A stretch of DNA of 6,591 nt from JBBKWQ01 sp037969115 (GCA_037969115.1 JBBKWQ010000212.1:1-6591), one strand, 5' to 3'. Counted from the stretch's first letter, positions 1 through 5,970 are shown. Translations and numbers: made by a program. Notes: generated by a model from the letters alone, not told the origin.

Positions 1-334
1 ACCCTGCCGCGCGCCACGCACGGATGGTCTCGTTCGCGTTGTAGCGCGATGGCCAGTTCGGTGGCAGACCCGTGCGTTTGCCGTCAACCGCATCGAACCG
101 GATCGGCCCCCATCCCCGCTGACTGAGTTGGTCGGGCAGCGTCGGCGACCACCGACCGGAGCCGATGCCGACCGAGTCACCGATGAACGAGACGCTGCCG
201 AGCGGACCCGCCTGCGGCAACGTGAGTCTGACCTCGTGCGTCGAGATCGTCGACGCCGTCGACCTCGTCGGGTTCGACGCGACGGTCAGGGCCAACAGCA
301 CGATCGCAACGAGCACTCGGGCGAGCCGGAACAT
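1..334 (-). CDS. Secreted SGNH/GDSL-type hydrolase, N-terminal part (runs off left edge)
   Basis: The ATG at 334 opens a frame without stops to the window edge, giving 111 residues; the C-terminal part lies outside. Residues 1-20 form a signal peptide or membrane anchor (Arg at 3 and 6, then a hydrophobic core at about 7-18), followed by a Ser/Thr-rich linker. At 47-60 the motif SVSFIGDSVGIGSG fits block I of the SGNH/GDSL hydrolase fold, with Ser54 of GDS as the expected nucleophile. The blocks supplying the oxyanion Gly/Asn and the Asp-x-x-His pair would lie beyond the edge. The family comprises serine esterases and acyl hydrolases acting on lipids, polysaccharide O-acetyl groups or other esters; the substrate cannot be read from this fragment. 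The gene starts 10 nt after the dehydrogenase stop, preceded only by a weak AGGG, so it is probably the fourth gene of the oxygenase operon. A Ser-Asp-His hydrolase is likely; its role in this operon is unknown. Confidence 0.8.
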   Translation of the reverse strand, partial: MFRLARVLVAIVLLALTVASNPTRSTASTISTHEVRLTLPQAGPLGSVSFIGDSVGIGSGRWSPTLPDQLSQRGWGPIRFDAVDGKRTGLPPNWPSRYNANETIRAWRAAG

Positions 335-344
335 CGGGCTGACC

Positions 345-1337
345 CTATTGTCGAATTGGGCCGGATGGCCTCACCTCGCGCCCAGGAGCTTCCGGCTCGT
401 GATCGATCATCATGTCGGGGAAACCGTCCGCGGTGATCGACAAGCCGGTGGCGTCCTCGAGACGACGGATCACGTTGTCGGACCATTCCCGGTCGCCGTA
501 TCGGGCCGCCGCGTCCTTGAAGATGTCGATCATGAGGTGATTCATCTCGATGGGCACGCCGACCCGATCGGCAATCGTCTGGAACAGGCCGATGTCCTTG
601 AGTACGAGATCCATCGTGAAGTTGATGTCGCGCGAGCCGTTCAGGATCACCTGGCTCTCGGTCTCGTGAACGAACGAGTTACCACTCGAGATGCGAATCG
701 CCTCGTAGGTGGTCGCCAGGTCGAGTCCCGCAGCGGCCATCGTGGTGAGCGCTTCGGTGACGGCGATGAGGTGAGCGGTGGCCAGGTAGTTCGTCATCAC
801 CTTGAGCACCGACGCCGAGCCGAGGGGCCCCGTGTGCAGGATGTCGCGGCCGAGTATGCCCAACAACGGCATGACTGCGTCGAAGGTGGGGCGGTCGCAG
901 CCGGCAAAGATCGAGATGTTCCCGGTGGCGGCGCGGTGGCAACCACCGGATACCGGGCAATCGACGGCCGCTCCCCCACGCGCTGCGACCATCTCGCCCA
1001 GGCGTCGGACCTCCGACTCGTCGGTGGTCGACATCTCCATCCAGATCGAGCCGGCTCGCCACCCCGCGAGGAGTCCGTCGGCGGCTTCCAGAACGGCCGC
1101 GGACGCGGCCGGCGACGGGAGGCAGGTGATCACCACATCACACCGTTCGGCCAACTCACGGGGTGACTTCGCCACCCTCGCGCCGCCGTCGATCAACGGA
1201 CGCATCGCATCCTGATCGAGGTCGCGGACCGTGAGGTCGACGCCGTTGCGCAGCAGTGAACTCGCCAGCTTCCCCCCGACGTTGCCCAGACCGATGAACC
1301 CGACGCGGACGCTTGACAGGTCGACCGGCGAGGTCAT
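345..1337 (-). CDS. NAD(P)-dependent beta-hydroxyacid dehydrogenase (3-hydroxyisobutyrate dehydrogenase family)
   Basis: 330-residue protein, full length for the family. The N-terminal Rossmann domain has GLGNVG at 16-21. Asp39 at the end of the second strand suggests NAD+ rather than NADP+ (inference). The substrate-binding signature DCPVSGG is at 126-132. The all-alpha C-terminal domain carries the catalytic Lys179 with Asn183 (motif K-x3-N) and the conserved Lys247-Asp248. Family members oxidise or reduce beta-hydroxyacids such as 3-hydroxyisobutyrate, tartronate semialdehyde or glyoxylate; the substrate here is not identifiable. The frame extends upstream to 1493, but that extension lies inside the HD-oxygenase gene and has low-complexity, Arg-rich content. 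The ATG at 1337 overlaps the upstream stop as ATGA and lies just ahead of the first Rossmann strand. There is no Shine-Dalgarno sequence, so translational coupling is likely. The coupling ties this enzyme to the oxygenases, although no dehydrogenase is needed in the known TmpA/TmpB route. The C-terminal tail after about 315 is Pro/Arg-rich and probably not part of the fold. Confidence 0.93.
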   Translation of the reverse strand: MTSPVDLSSVRVGFIGLGNVGGKLASSLLRNGVDLTVRDLDQDAMRPLIDGGARVAKSPRELAERCDVVITCLPSPAASAAVLEAADGLLAGWRAGSIWMEMSTTDESEVRRLGEMVAARGGAAVDCPVSGGCHRAATGNISIFAGCDRPTFDAVMPLLGILGRDILHTGPLGSASVLKVMTNYLATAHLIAVTEALTTMAAAGLDLATTYEAIRISSGNSFVHETESQVILNGSRDINFTMDLVLKDIGLFQTIADRVGVPIEMNHLMIDIFKDAAARYGDREWSDNVIRRLEDATGLSITADGFPDMMIDHEPEAPGREVRPSGPIRQ

Positions 1338-1972
1338 GAAACCAACGAAACCGGGCCGGGAGCGAGCACGGTCGCGTCCCACGCCGGCCGACCGAACACC
1401 TCGCGAACGGCATCGGCGAACGAATCCAGTTCGTGAATCGGGAAGTCCGGGTCGAACGAGTTCTGGTCCCAGCGACCACAGAACTCCAGACACAGGTCGT
1501 ACCAGGGATGGCCGGCGAACTGATCTCGCCCGTTGCGGTCGCCGCCGAGATGATGGGCGTAGTAGTAGCTCTGGAAGACGCCGTGCTGCTCGATCACCCA
1601 GGTCACCTCCTCTCGCACGTAGGGCCGCAGCATCGCCGCTGCGAATGCTGAGTGGTTGTAGGGCGCGAGCTCGTCGCCGATGTCGTGCACGAGTGCTGCC
1701 ACCACCCAGTCGATGTCAGCGCCGTCGAGACGGGCGCGGGTCGCTGATTGCAGCGAGTGCTCGAGTCGTGTGATCTGGTAGCCACCCATCGAGCCAGTGA
1801 GACGTTCGAGCGTGTCGAGAACGCGGTCGGCCAGCGTCGCCGCGTGCAGTCGTTCGTAGCGGTCGAGTAGTTGGTAGTCGGCCTGGCTCCCGTCGGCCAT
1901 CGACGTGAACGACACCACTCCGTCAGGAGTGGCGCCGTCGTGGGAGCGGCGCTGCAAGGTCGGTTCGGTCAT
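1334..1972 (-). CDS. tmpB: HD-domain mixed-valent diiron oxygenase, PhnZ/TmpB-like (C-P bond cleaving)
   Basis: 212-residue HD-domain protein. The likely iron ligands are His72 (in LEHSLQ), His96-Asp97 (in ALVHDIGD), His107, His130 (in EQHGVF) and Asp169 (in RWDQ). This is the order seen in PhnZ, and the His72 to His96 spacing of 24 equals PhnZ His34 to His58, numbering recalled from the literature. The GG-Y-x-I-x-R-LEHSLQ stretch aligns without gaps to the PhnZ active-site helix. PhnZ and TmpB use O2 to cleave 1-hydroxyphosphonates into a carboxylate and phosphate; TmpB acts on 1-hydroxy-2-(trimethylammonio)ethylphosphonate to give glycine betaine. Where PhnZ has Tyr24 and Glu27, this protein has Met62 and Tyr65, arguing against a 2-aminoethylphosphonate-type PhnZ. 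The partner is the 2-oxoglutarate oxygenase gene 3 nt upstream. GGGAGG lies 7 nt before the ATG, a strong ribosome binding site. The protein is predicted cytosolic, with a roughly 30-residue N-terminal extension. The symbol is provisional, from family and neighbour rather than measured identity. The other possibility is an HD oxygenase for a related phosphonate. Confidence 0.8.
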   Translation of the reverse strand: MTEPTLQRRSHDGATPDGVVSFTSMADGSQADYQLLDRYERLHAATLADRVLDTLERLTGSMGGYQITRLEHSLQSATRARLDGADIDWVVAALVHDIGDELAPYNHSAFAAAMLRPYVREEVTWVIEQHGVFQSYYYAHHLGGDRNGRDQFAGHPWYDLCLEFCGRWDQNSFDPDFPIHELDSFADAVREVFGRPAWDATVLAPGPVSLVS

Positions 1973-1975
1973 CGG

Positions 1976-3157
1976 TCAGCCTCCCGCCCGCTGGTGCTTC
2001 GCCCGAATCGCGAGCCGCCACATCGTGTCGGGACCATCGTGGTCGATGTAGCACCCTTGCAGGTGCCGCCGGCCCCGCGTCGGGTCGAAAGGGGTGCGGC
2101 CGTGAAGCACCCGGTGGTTGTCGATGATCATCGCGTCGCCCGACCGCATCCCGAACTGGAGTTGGTTGGCAGGGTCATTGAGGTAGTTCGAAAGCCAACG
2201 CCGGGCCCGGTAGTACGCGTCGAGCGCGTCCATGCCGACAGCGGGGGCGAAGTCGAGTCGGGGGGAGAACCGCAGCTGGCAGAAGCGACCGGCTCCGTCG
2301 TACTCGATCATCGGGGCGCGGTTGATCAGCACATCGGTTCCGATGTCGTATCGGAATTCGACGTCGGTCGAGCGCAACATGTCGTAGCCGTCCGGCTCCA
2401 ACGCTGCCATGGCCTCCACTGCCGTCAAGCCGTCGACGACTGTGGAGTCGCCGCCGGGAGCATCGTTGACGAGCGTGTGGAGGAATTGGACGCCGGGCAC
2501 CGGACGGCGATAGGGCTGGTCGCTGTGCGCACTCAACCCGACCGGGGTGTAGGCCATGTCGGTGGGGTTGGGCTCCGTACGTACGTCGAACAGGTCACCG
2601 AACCCGGTTGCCGACACACGGCCGAACCGACCGGCGATGACATGCAGCGATTCCGGCTCCGTGGGTGTGTTCCGCACCACGATGAACCCATACCGGTAGT
2701 AGGCGGTGAGGGCTTCGATGACAGTGTCGGGGTCGAGCGCTTCGATGCCGCCCCACTCCACGTAGGGGAACGGATCGACGGCGCCGTGCCATCGCACGGG
2801 TTGGGGTGCCGCCTCCCGGCTGTCGAGCAGTCCGGCATCGACGAGCAGATCGGCGATTTGCAACGTGCATCGGTGACCGTCGGAGAACTCGACGTCGAGA
2901 TGGTCGTCGCCGACGATTGCCTCGAGCAACCGCAGGTCGAGTGTGATGTCCATGGGTTCGTAGAGCCGCTGCCGATTGGTCGGGTCGACTGCTCCCGCCG
3001 CGGTCGAGCGTTCGCGGAGCCACAGCGGATGGAGCACGACGGCGGATCCACCGGTACGGAGGGCGAGTCGGCGGCCGTCGTCGTGGATCTCGACGACGAC
3101 ATCGTTGGAGACCACGGAGGCAGCCAGAAGGGGGAACGTCACACTCACAAGGCCCAT
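1976..3157 (-). CDS. tmpA: Fe(II)/2-oxoglutarate oxygenase of the gamma-butyrobetaine hydroxylase type (TmpA-like)
   Basis: 393 residues from the ATG at 3157. An N-terminal GBBH-like (DUF971) domain spans about 19-107, with LHPLWLRERS at 42-51. A TauD/TfdA double-stranded beta-helix domain covers about 145-388. Iron ligands are His211 and Asp213 (AHSDQP) and His352 (VLHGR); Arg363 or Arg364 should bind 2-oxoglutarate. Tyr203 (MAYT) and Tyr370 (GCYID) align with aromatic residues near the quaternary-ammonium pocket of human BBOX1, suggesting a trimethylammonium substrate (inference). TmpA, previously misannotated as a GBBH, hydroxylates C1 of 2-(trimethylammonio)ethylphosphonate for TmpB. The adjacent HD oxygenase favours that role over carnitine synthesis. 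The cysteine ligands that bind zinc in BBOX1 are absent. The start is uncertain: an in-frame GTG at 3196 would add 13 residues, and neither start has a clear Shine-Dalgarno sequence. The gene is first in the operon and diverges from the LysR gene. The oxygenase class is near certain; the substrate assignment is moderate. Confidence 0.88.
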   Translation of the reverse strand: MGLVSVTFPLLAASVVSNDVVVEIHDDGRRLALRTGGSAVVLHPLWLRERSTAAGAVDPTNRQRLYEPMDITLDLRLLEAIVGDDHLDVEFSDGHRCTLQIADLLVDAGLLDSREAAPQPVRWHGAVDPFPYVEWGGIEALDPDTVIEALTAYYRYGFIVVRNTPTEPESLHVIAGRFGRVSATGFGDLFDVRTEPNPTDMAYTPVGLSAHSDQPYRRPVPGVQFLHTLVNDAPGGDSTVVDGLTAVEAMAALEPDGYDMLRSTDVEFRYDIGTDVLINRAPMIEYDGAGRFCQLRFSPRLDFAPAVGMDALDAYYRARRWLSNYLNDPANQLQFGMRSGDAMIIDNHRVLHGRTPFDPTRGRRHLQGCYIDHDGPDTMWRLAIRAKHQRAGG

Positions 3158-3207
3158 CTTGGTGAGCGACGCGCGCGATGAACACCCATCGATCACTCAG
3201 AGTTGGC

Positions 3208-3213
3208 ATAACA
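3208..3213 (-). promoter_or_regulatory. Candidate -10 element for the oxygenase operon
   Basis: On the minus strand, TGTTAT lies 11 nt before the GTG at 3196 and matches 4 of 6 bases of TATAAT. No TTGACA-like -35 box is at the right distance, as is common in LysR-activated promoters. It overlaps the operator and the opposing -10, so the two promoters would compete. The support is pattern and position only. Confidence 0.3.
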
Positions 3214-3214
3214 T
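3209..3214 (+). promoter_or_regulatory. Candidate -10 element for a leaderless LysR mRNA
   Basis: TAACAT matches the TANNNT actinobacterial -10 pattern and ends 6 nt before the ATG at 3221, the spacing expected for a transcript starting at the start codon. There is no Shine-Dalgarno sequence before that ATG, in keeping with leaderless translation. No good -35 box is visible. The element lies inside the operator palindrome. Confidence 0.35.
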
Positions 3215-3220
3215 CACGTT

Positions 3221-4123
3221 ATGGCACTCAGGCAGATCGTCCGGCAGGTCGACCGGCTCCAACGGCTCGCCGTGTTCGAAGCCGCCGGCCGCCTCGGGAG
3301 CTTCACCGCGGCGGGCACGGAACTCGGTATGACCCAACCCGCCGTGACGCGCCACATTCGGTCGCTCGAGCACTCGATCGGCGTCGAGTTGTTCCGACGG
3401 GCATCGAACCGTAGCGAGCTCACCCACGCCGGTCGCCGCCTGCTCGAGGGCATCGAGTCGGGATTCAGCTCGATCGAGCACGTCATCGACGAGATCACGG
3501 ACACGCCGACCGTGTTCGTGTTGGCGATGCCACCCGGCTTCTCTCAGCAGGTCATCGTTCCGCACCTCGATTCGCTCCAGGATGCGCTCACCGGGAGCGA
3601 CCTCCGACTCTGGCTCTTCGATCGCGAGTCAGAGCTGACCGGGGGAACCTATGACGCGGCGGTGCGCGTGGGAACCGGAACGTGGCGAGGCTCCGATTCG
3701 CGCGAGCTCTTCCCCGAGCAGGTTGCGCCGGTCGCAACACCGCAACTGGCGACCGAGTGGGGGCTGAGCCCGACGAGCACACCGGACGAGGTGCTGGCCG
3801 CTCCCCTGCTCCACATGGATTCCGCCGACCGGCCGTGGATGTCGTGGACCGAGTGGTTCGCCGCACTCGGCCTCCGCGTGCCATCGCCCGCCGGCCGCCT
3901 CACGTTCAACAACTATCCGTCGGTACTGCAACAGGCGGTTGCCGGACGAGGCGTGGCGCTCGGATGGTTGGGGCTGGTCGACGACCTCCTGACCGACGGC
4001 ATCCTCACCGTTGTCGGCCCAGAGGTCGCGTCGGATCGCAGCTACTTCCTCACCTGGCCCAAGAACCGTTCGACGCCGGCGCTCGAATCACTGGTGAACT
4101 GGCTCGACGACGCAATCGGATGA
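3221..4123 (+). CDS. LysR-family transcriptional regulator
   Basis: 300-residue protein, typical LysR length. The N-terminal winged helix-turn-helix spans about 13-72, with the family signature around GSFTAAGTELGMTQPAVTRH (26-45) and the following RSLE. After a linker helix, the effector-binding domain spans about 92-295 and looks complete. Regulators of this family are usually tetramers that bind T-N11-A dyads and control the divergently transcribed neighbour in response to a small molecule. Here the neighbour is the oxygenase operon, so the effector may be its phosphonate substrate or a product (inference). The ATG at 3221 is chosen because it starts a full-length HTH domain; the absence of a ribosome binding site and the -10-like element just upstream fit a leaderless mRNA. 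It converges on the HExxH gene with 4 nt between stop codons. Effector identity cannot be read from the sequence. Confidence 0.95.
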   Translation: MALRQIVRQVDRLQRLAVFEAAGRLGSFTAAGTELGMTQPAVTRHIRSLEHSIGVELFRRASNRSELTHAGRRLLEGIESGFSSIEHVIDEITDTPTVFVLAMPPGFSQQVIVPHLDSLQDALTGSDLRLWLFDRESELTGGTYDAAVRVGTGTWRGSDSRELFPEQVAPVATPQLATEWGLSPTSTPDEVLAAPLLHMDSADRPWMSWTEWFAALGLRVPSPAGRLTFNNYPSVLQQAVAGRGVALGWLGLVDDLLTDGILTVVGPEVASDRSYFLTWPKNRSTPALESLVNWLDDAIG

Positions 4124-4127
4124 CCGG

Positions 4128-4613
4128 CTACAACGCGATCGATCCGGGGCCGCCTTTTTGGCGGTCGGTTCGCAGTGGCACGTTCCAGGTTCGCTCGCCG
4201 ATGGGTAGCCCCGCGGCTGCGTACGCGTCGGCGAGCCAGCGAGCCGGTTCGACACCTAGCCCGATCACCGCAACGTCGAGGTGCGCTCGCCGAAACACCG
4301 AGTTGTGGCCGGCTTCGACTCCAGCCACCACGTGCGCGAGTTCGTGCACCACCGTCGCTCTCGTCATTTGGGGCGGTGCGAGCCGGATCGACACGCCGTC
4401 ACCCGCGGCCACGGTGGTGGACGACGATGCGTCGGAGCGGGCCTCTCGAACGTGCACTCGGGCGCACGGCCACCAGGGATCGCTCATGATGGCATCGGCG
4501 AGTTGGTCGACCGTGGCGAAACGTAGGACCGTCTCGTACGACGTGCCCTCGAAGGCCATCAACTCGGCCGCATACACCTCGGCCCGGCCCTGGTCGCCAC
4601 GAGCTGCGGCCAT
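4128..4613 (-). CDS. Small HExxH putative metallohydrolase (TIGR04338-like)
   Basis: 161-residue protein. The zinc-metallohydrolase motif HELAH is at 90-94, so His90, Glu91 and His94 are the metal and catalytic residues. His103 in the following GHNSVFR stretch is the probable third ligand, an arrangement reminiscent of SprT/WLM-type HExxH proteins. The N-terminal RAEVYAAE motif (about 10-17) and overall size match the actinobacterial TIGR04338 family, whose activity is unknown. No signal peptide or membrane segment is seen, so a cytosolic location is likely. The reading frame continues upstream to 5141 but overlaps the DUF2786 gene. The ATG at 4613 shares one base with the DUF2786 stop (TGATG) and is preceded by GAGG about 6 nt upstream. 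Coupled translation suggests the two proteins act together. The family call is from memory of its motifs, not a search. Confidence 0.85.
   Translation of the reverse strand: MAAARGDQGRAEVYAAELMAFEGTSYETVLRFATVDQLADAIMSDPWWPCARVHVREARSDASSSTTVAAGDGVSIRLAPPQMTRATVVHELAHVVAGVEAGHNSVFRRAHLDVAVIGLGVEPARWLADAYAAAGLPIGERTWNVPLRTDRQKGGPGSIAL
4148..4166. terminator. Possible hairpin terminator at the convergent junction
   Basis: CCGCC-TTTTT-GGCGG, extended outward by a G-U and a G-C pair, forms a strong 7-bp stem with a 5-nt loop. It lies about 25 nt after the LysR stop and inside the last codons of the HExxH gene. There is no T-tract after the stem on either strand, so this would be an atypical intrinsic terminator at best. 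It may only reflect coding constraint. Confidence 0.25.
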
Positions 4614-5386
4614 CAAGCACCTCGACCGATCGCTTTGCGGCTCGCGACGCGGGTGCGGCCGATGTCGGCGCTCGCCGCTGCGCGCTGCCCCGCCACCCAT
4701 CCGGTGCTGCTGGCCGGTGTAGCGCGACGGGCAGCTCGGACGCGACCGAACTCCTTTCGCGCGAAGTCGGCGACCTGACGCTCGCGGGCACGAAGGGCCG
4801 GTACCGCAGCATTCGACGGATGGGTGTTCCGGACGGCTTTGCGATGCGACTTCTCGAGCATCGCCGCCACCTGGGCTGCGTAGCCGAACAGGAACGACCG
4901 CCTCCACCTCTGCGTGGCGGCTCCCGTGGAACGCCGTTCCGACGTGAGTCGTGCGGTCGCCTGTGCGTGCAGTGAGTGATACAGCACGTCGGTGGTTTCG
5001 AGGTCGGTCCGGTAGCCGGCGACGTAGGCAGTGGTTCCATCTCGACCGGCCTGGAAGACCACGCTGCATCCGTACGCCTCGGCGATTGCCTGAAGCAGCG
5101 CCAACCGAGCACGAACGTAGGCGCCGCGCCCGATCGACCACGTGCGAACGTCGAGATCGTCGCCGCTCCGTTCCTGCAACCGGCGGGGATCGATGCGGTG
5201 TTCGGCGATCAGTTCGGCCGCCTTGCGCGAGAACGAGTCACCCTCGTGCGCATTGGGCGATTGCTCAGCCATGGCCAGCAGCTTGCGCACCTTGGCGACC
5301 AGTGCGTCGTTCGCAGCGGATGGTTCCTCCATTGCTTTCATCATGGCGTCATCCTGACGAGACGGTGTGACAATCTGCTCCGACAT
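4613..5386 (-). CDS. DUF2786 domain protein
   Basis: 257 residues from the ATG at 5386. The DUF2786 domain is at about 27-66 (VAKVRKLLAMAEQS, then KAAELIAEHRID), a short helical module. A C-terminal region of about 80-250 is typical of the actinobacterial versions and ends with a basic, Ala/Arg-rich segment. The function is unknown; no catalytic motif is evident, and no membrane segment or signal peptide is seen. The start is ambiguous. The ATG at 5386 lies 6 nt after the upstream stop but has no ribosome binding site. The ATG at 5344 (residue 15) has AGGA 7 nt upstream and also leaves the domain intact. Coupling to the HExxH gene through a 1-nt overlap suggests a functional pair. Confidence 0.88.
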   Translation of the reverse strand: MSEQIVTPSRQDDAMMKAMEEPSAANDALVAKVRKLLAMAEQSPNAHEGDSFSRKAAELIAEHRIDPRRLQERSGDDLDVRTWSIGRGAYVRARLALLQAIAEAYGCSVVFQAGRDGTTAYVAGYRTDLETTDVLYHSLHAQATARLTSERRSTGAATQRWRRSFLFGYAAQVAAMLEKSHRKAVRNTHPSNAAVPALRARERQVADFARKEFGRVRAARRATPASSTGWVAGQRAAASADIGRTRVASRKAIGRGA

Positions 5387-5392
5387 CGTTGA

Positions 5393-5962
5393 TCATGTCG
5401 GTGTCGGCCAGAAGAAGCGCGTGACGATGACCGCGCCGACTGCTCCCCCTGTGCTCGACAACAGAAGGTCACCGATCGTGTCGCCGTAGGTGAGGCCGAG
5501 TCCGGCTGTGCCCAGCTCCTGCACGATGTACTCGGCGAACTCCCACCAGATGATGGCGAGCGCGCCGAGTCCCCATGCCATGGTCCACGCGTTGAGCCGG
5601 CCCAGTCCCAGCCTCGACAGCGCGATCGTCACGCCCGCCATCAACAGCATCCAGTTCACGAAGTGGAGCACGTCGTCGGTTCGATCGAATGAGTTGTAGA
5701 AGTTGAAGGCGTTCCCCAACGTGTCGGCGAGGAACGGGGCGATCACGAGTGCATCGACGAGATACGGATACTCGGGGTGCGATCCGCGACGGCGCCAGAC
5801 CACCGGCACGACCACGAGCGGGGCGAGGTAGAAGGGCGCCCGGAACGCCATCCCCTTGCCCTCGAACTGAGGAAGACCGGGAAACGCCACGCTGAACGCA
5901 ACCGCGAGCACCAGCGAGACGCGAACGGCCCACAGCACCTTCTTGCGGGTCTCGATCGACAT
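5393..5962 (-). CDS. YjdF/DUF2238-like integral membrane protein
   Basis: 189 residues with about six predicted membrane helices (roughly 8-28, 40-56, 66-84, 98-117, 126-146, 168-184). Conserved polar positions within or beside the helices include Asp96-Asp97-x2-His100, Trp140-Glu141-x2-Glu144, and Tyr159-GDTIGDL (159-166). This pattern of a D-x2-H helix, an E-x2-E helix and a late D-x-x-x-D segment fits the YjdF/DUF2238 family of uncharacterised inner-membrane proteins. The open frame extends upstream to 6139, but those 59 codons run antisense through the tRNA-Gly gene and must be excluded. The ATG at 5962 sits at the natural N-terminus before the first helix. It lacks a Shine-Dalgarno sequence, and a TAGCGT -10-like hexamer 8 nt upstream suggests a leaderless transcript. 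It is first in a three-gene minus-strand unit, 6 nt before DUF2786. Its role is unknown. Confidence 0.87.
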   Translation of the reverse strand: MSIETRKKVLWAVRVSLVLAVAFSVAFPGLPQFEGKGMAFRAPFYLAPLVVVPVVWRRRGSHPEYPYLVDALVIAPFLADTLGNAFNFYNSFDRTDDVLHFVNWMLLMAGVTIALSRLGLGRLNAWTMAWGLGALAIIWWEFAEYIVQELGTAGLGLTYGDTIGDLLLSSTGGAVGAVIVTRFFWPTPT

Positions 5963-5970
5963 TGGCGCCG

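Larger units (their letters stand above)
3207..3223. promoter_or_regulatory. LysR-type operator palindrome (T-N11-A box)
   Basis: CATAACATCACGTTATG is a perfect inverted repeat: 6-bp arms CATAAC/GTTATG around a 5-bp centre. It contains T-N11-A, the classic LysR-family recognition pattern. The last three bases are the ATG of the LysR gene, and the site lies between the divergent starts. Bound regulator would block its own expression and could activate or repress the oxygenase operon. Binding is inferred; the palindrome is seen directly. Confidence 0.7.

Noticed and set aside
165..1166. Plus-strand open frame of 333 codons
   Set aside because: It lies antisense to the SGNH and dehydrogenase genes, shows no family motif, and has the Val/Asp/Gly/Arg-rich composition of a GC-rich shadow frame.
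1338..1493. 52-residue N-terminal extension of the dehydrogenase
   Set aside because: It lies inside the HD-oxygenase gene, and the Rossmann fold starts properly from the ATG at 1337.
1871..3181. Plus-strand open frame of 436 codons, the longest in the window
   Set aside because: It is the exact antisense of the 2-oxoglutarate oxygenase gene, whose minus-strand product carries all catalytic residues. The plus-strand product shows no recognisable domain.
3176..3191. Second dyad CGATG-AACACC-CATCG as another LysR site
   Set aside because: The arms are only 5 bp and the spacing does not give T-N11-A, so it is too weak to call.
3682..4722. Plus-strand open frame of 346 codons spanning the LysR end and the HExxH gene
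   Set aside because: It crosses two convincing genes on opposite strands, and its product is Arg/Pro/Ser-rich without motifs.
4614..5141. Long N-terminal extension of the HExxH protein (frame open to 5141)
   Set aside because: It overlaps the DUF2786 gene throughout, is Arg-rich and motif-free. The start at 4613 has a ribosome binding site and gives the family's usual length.
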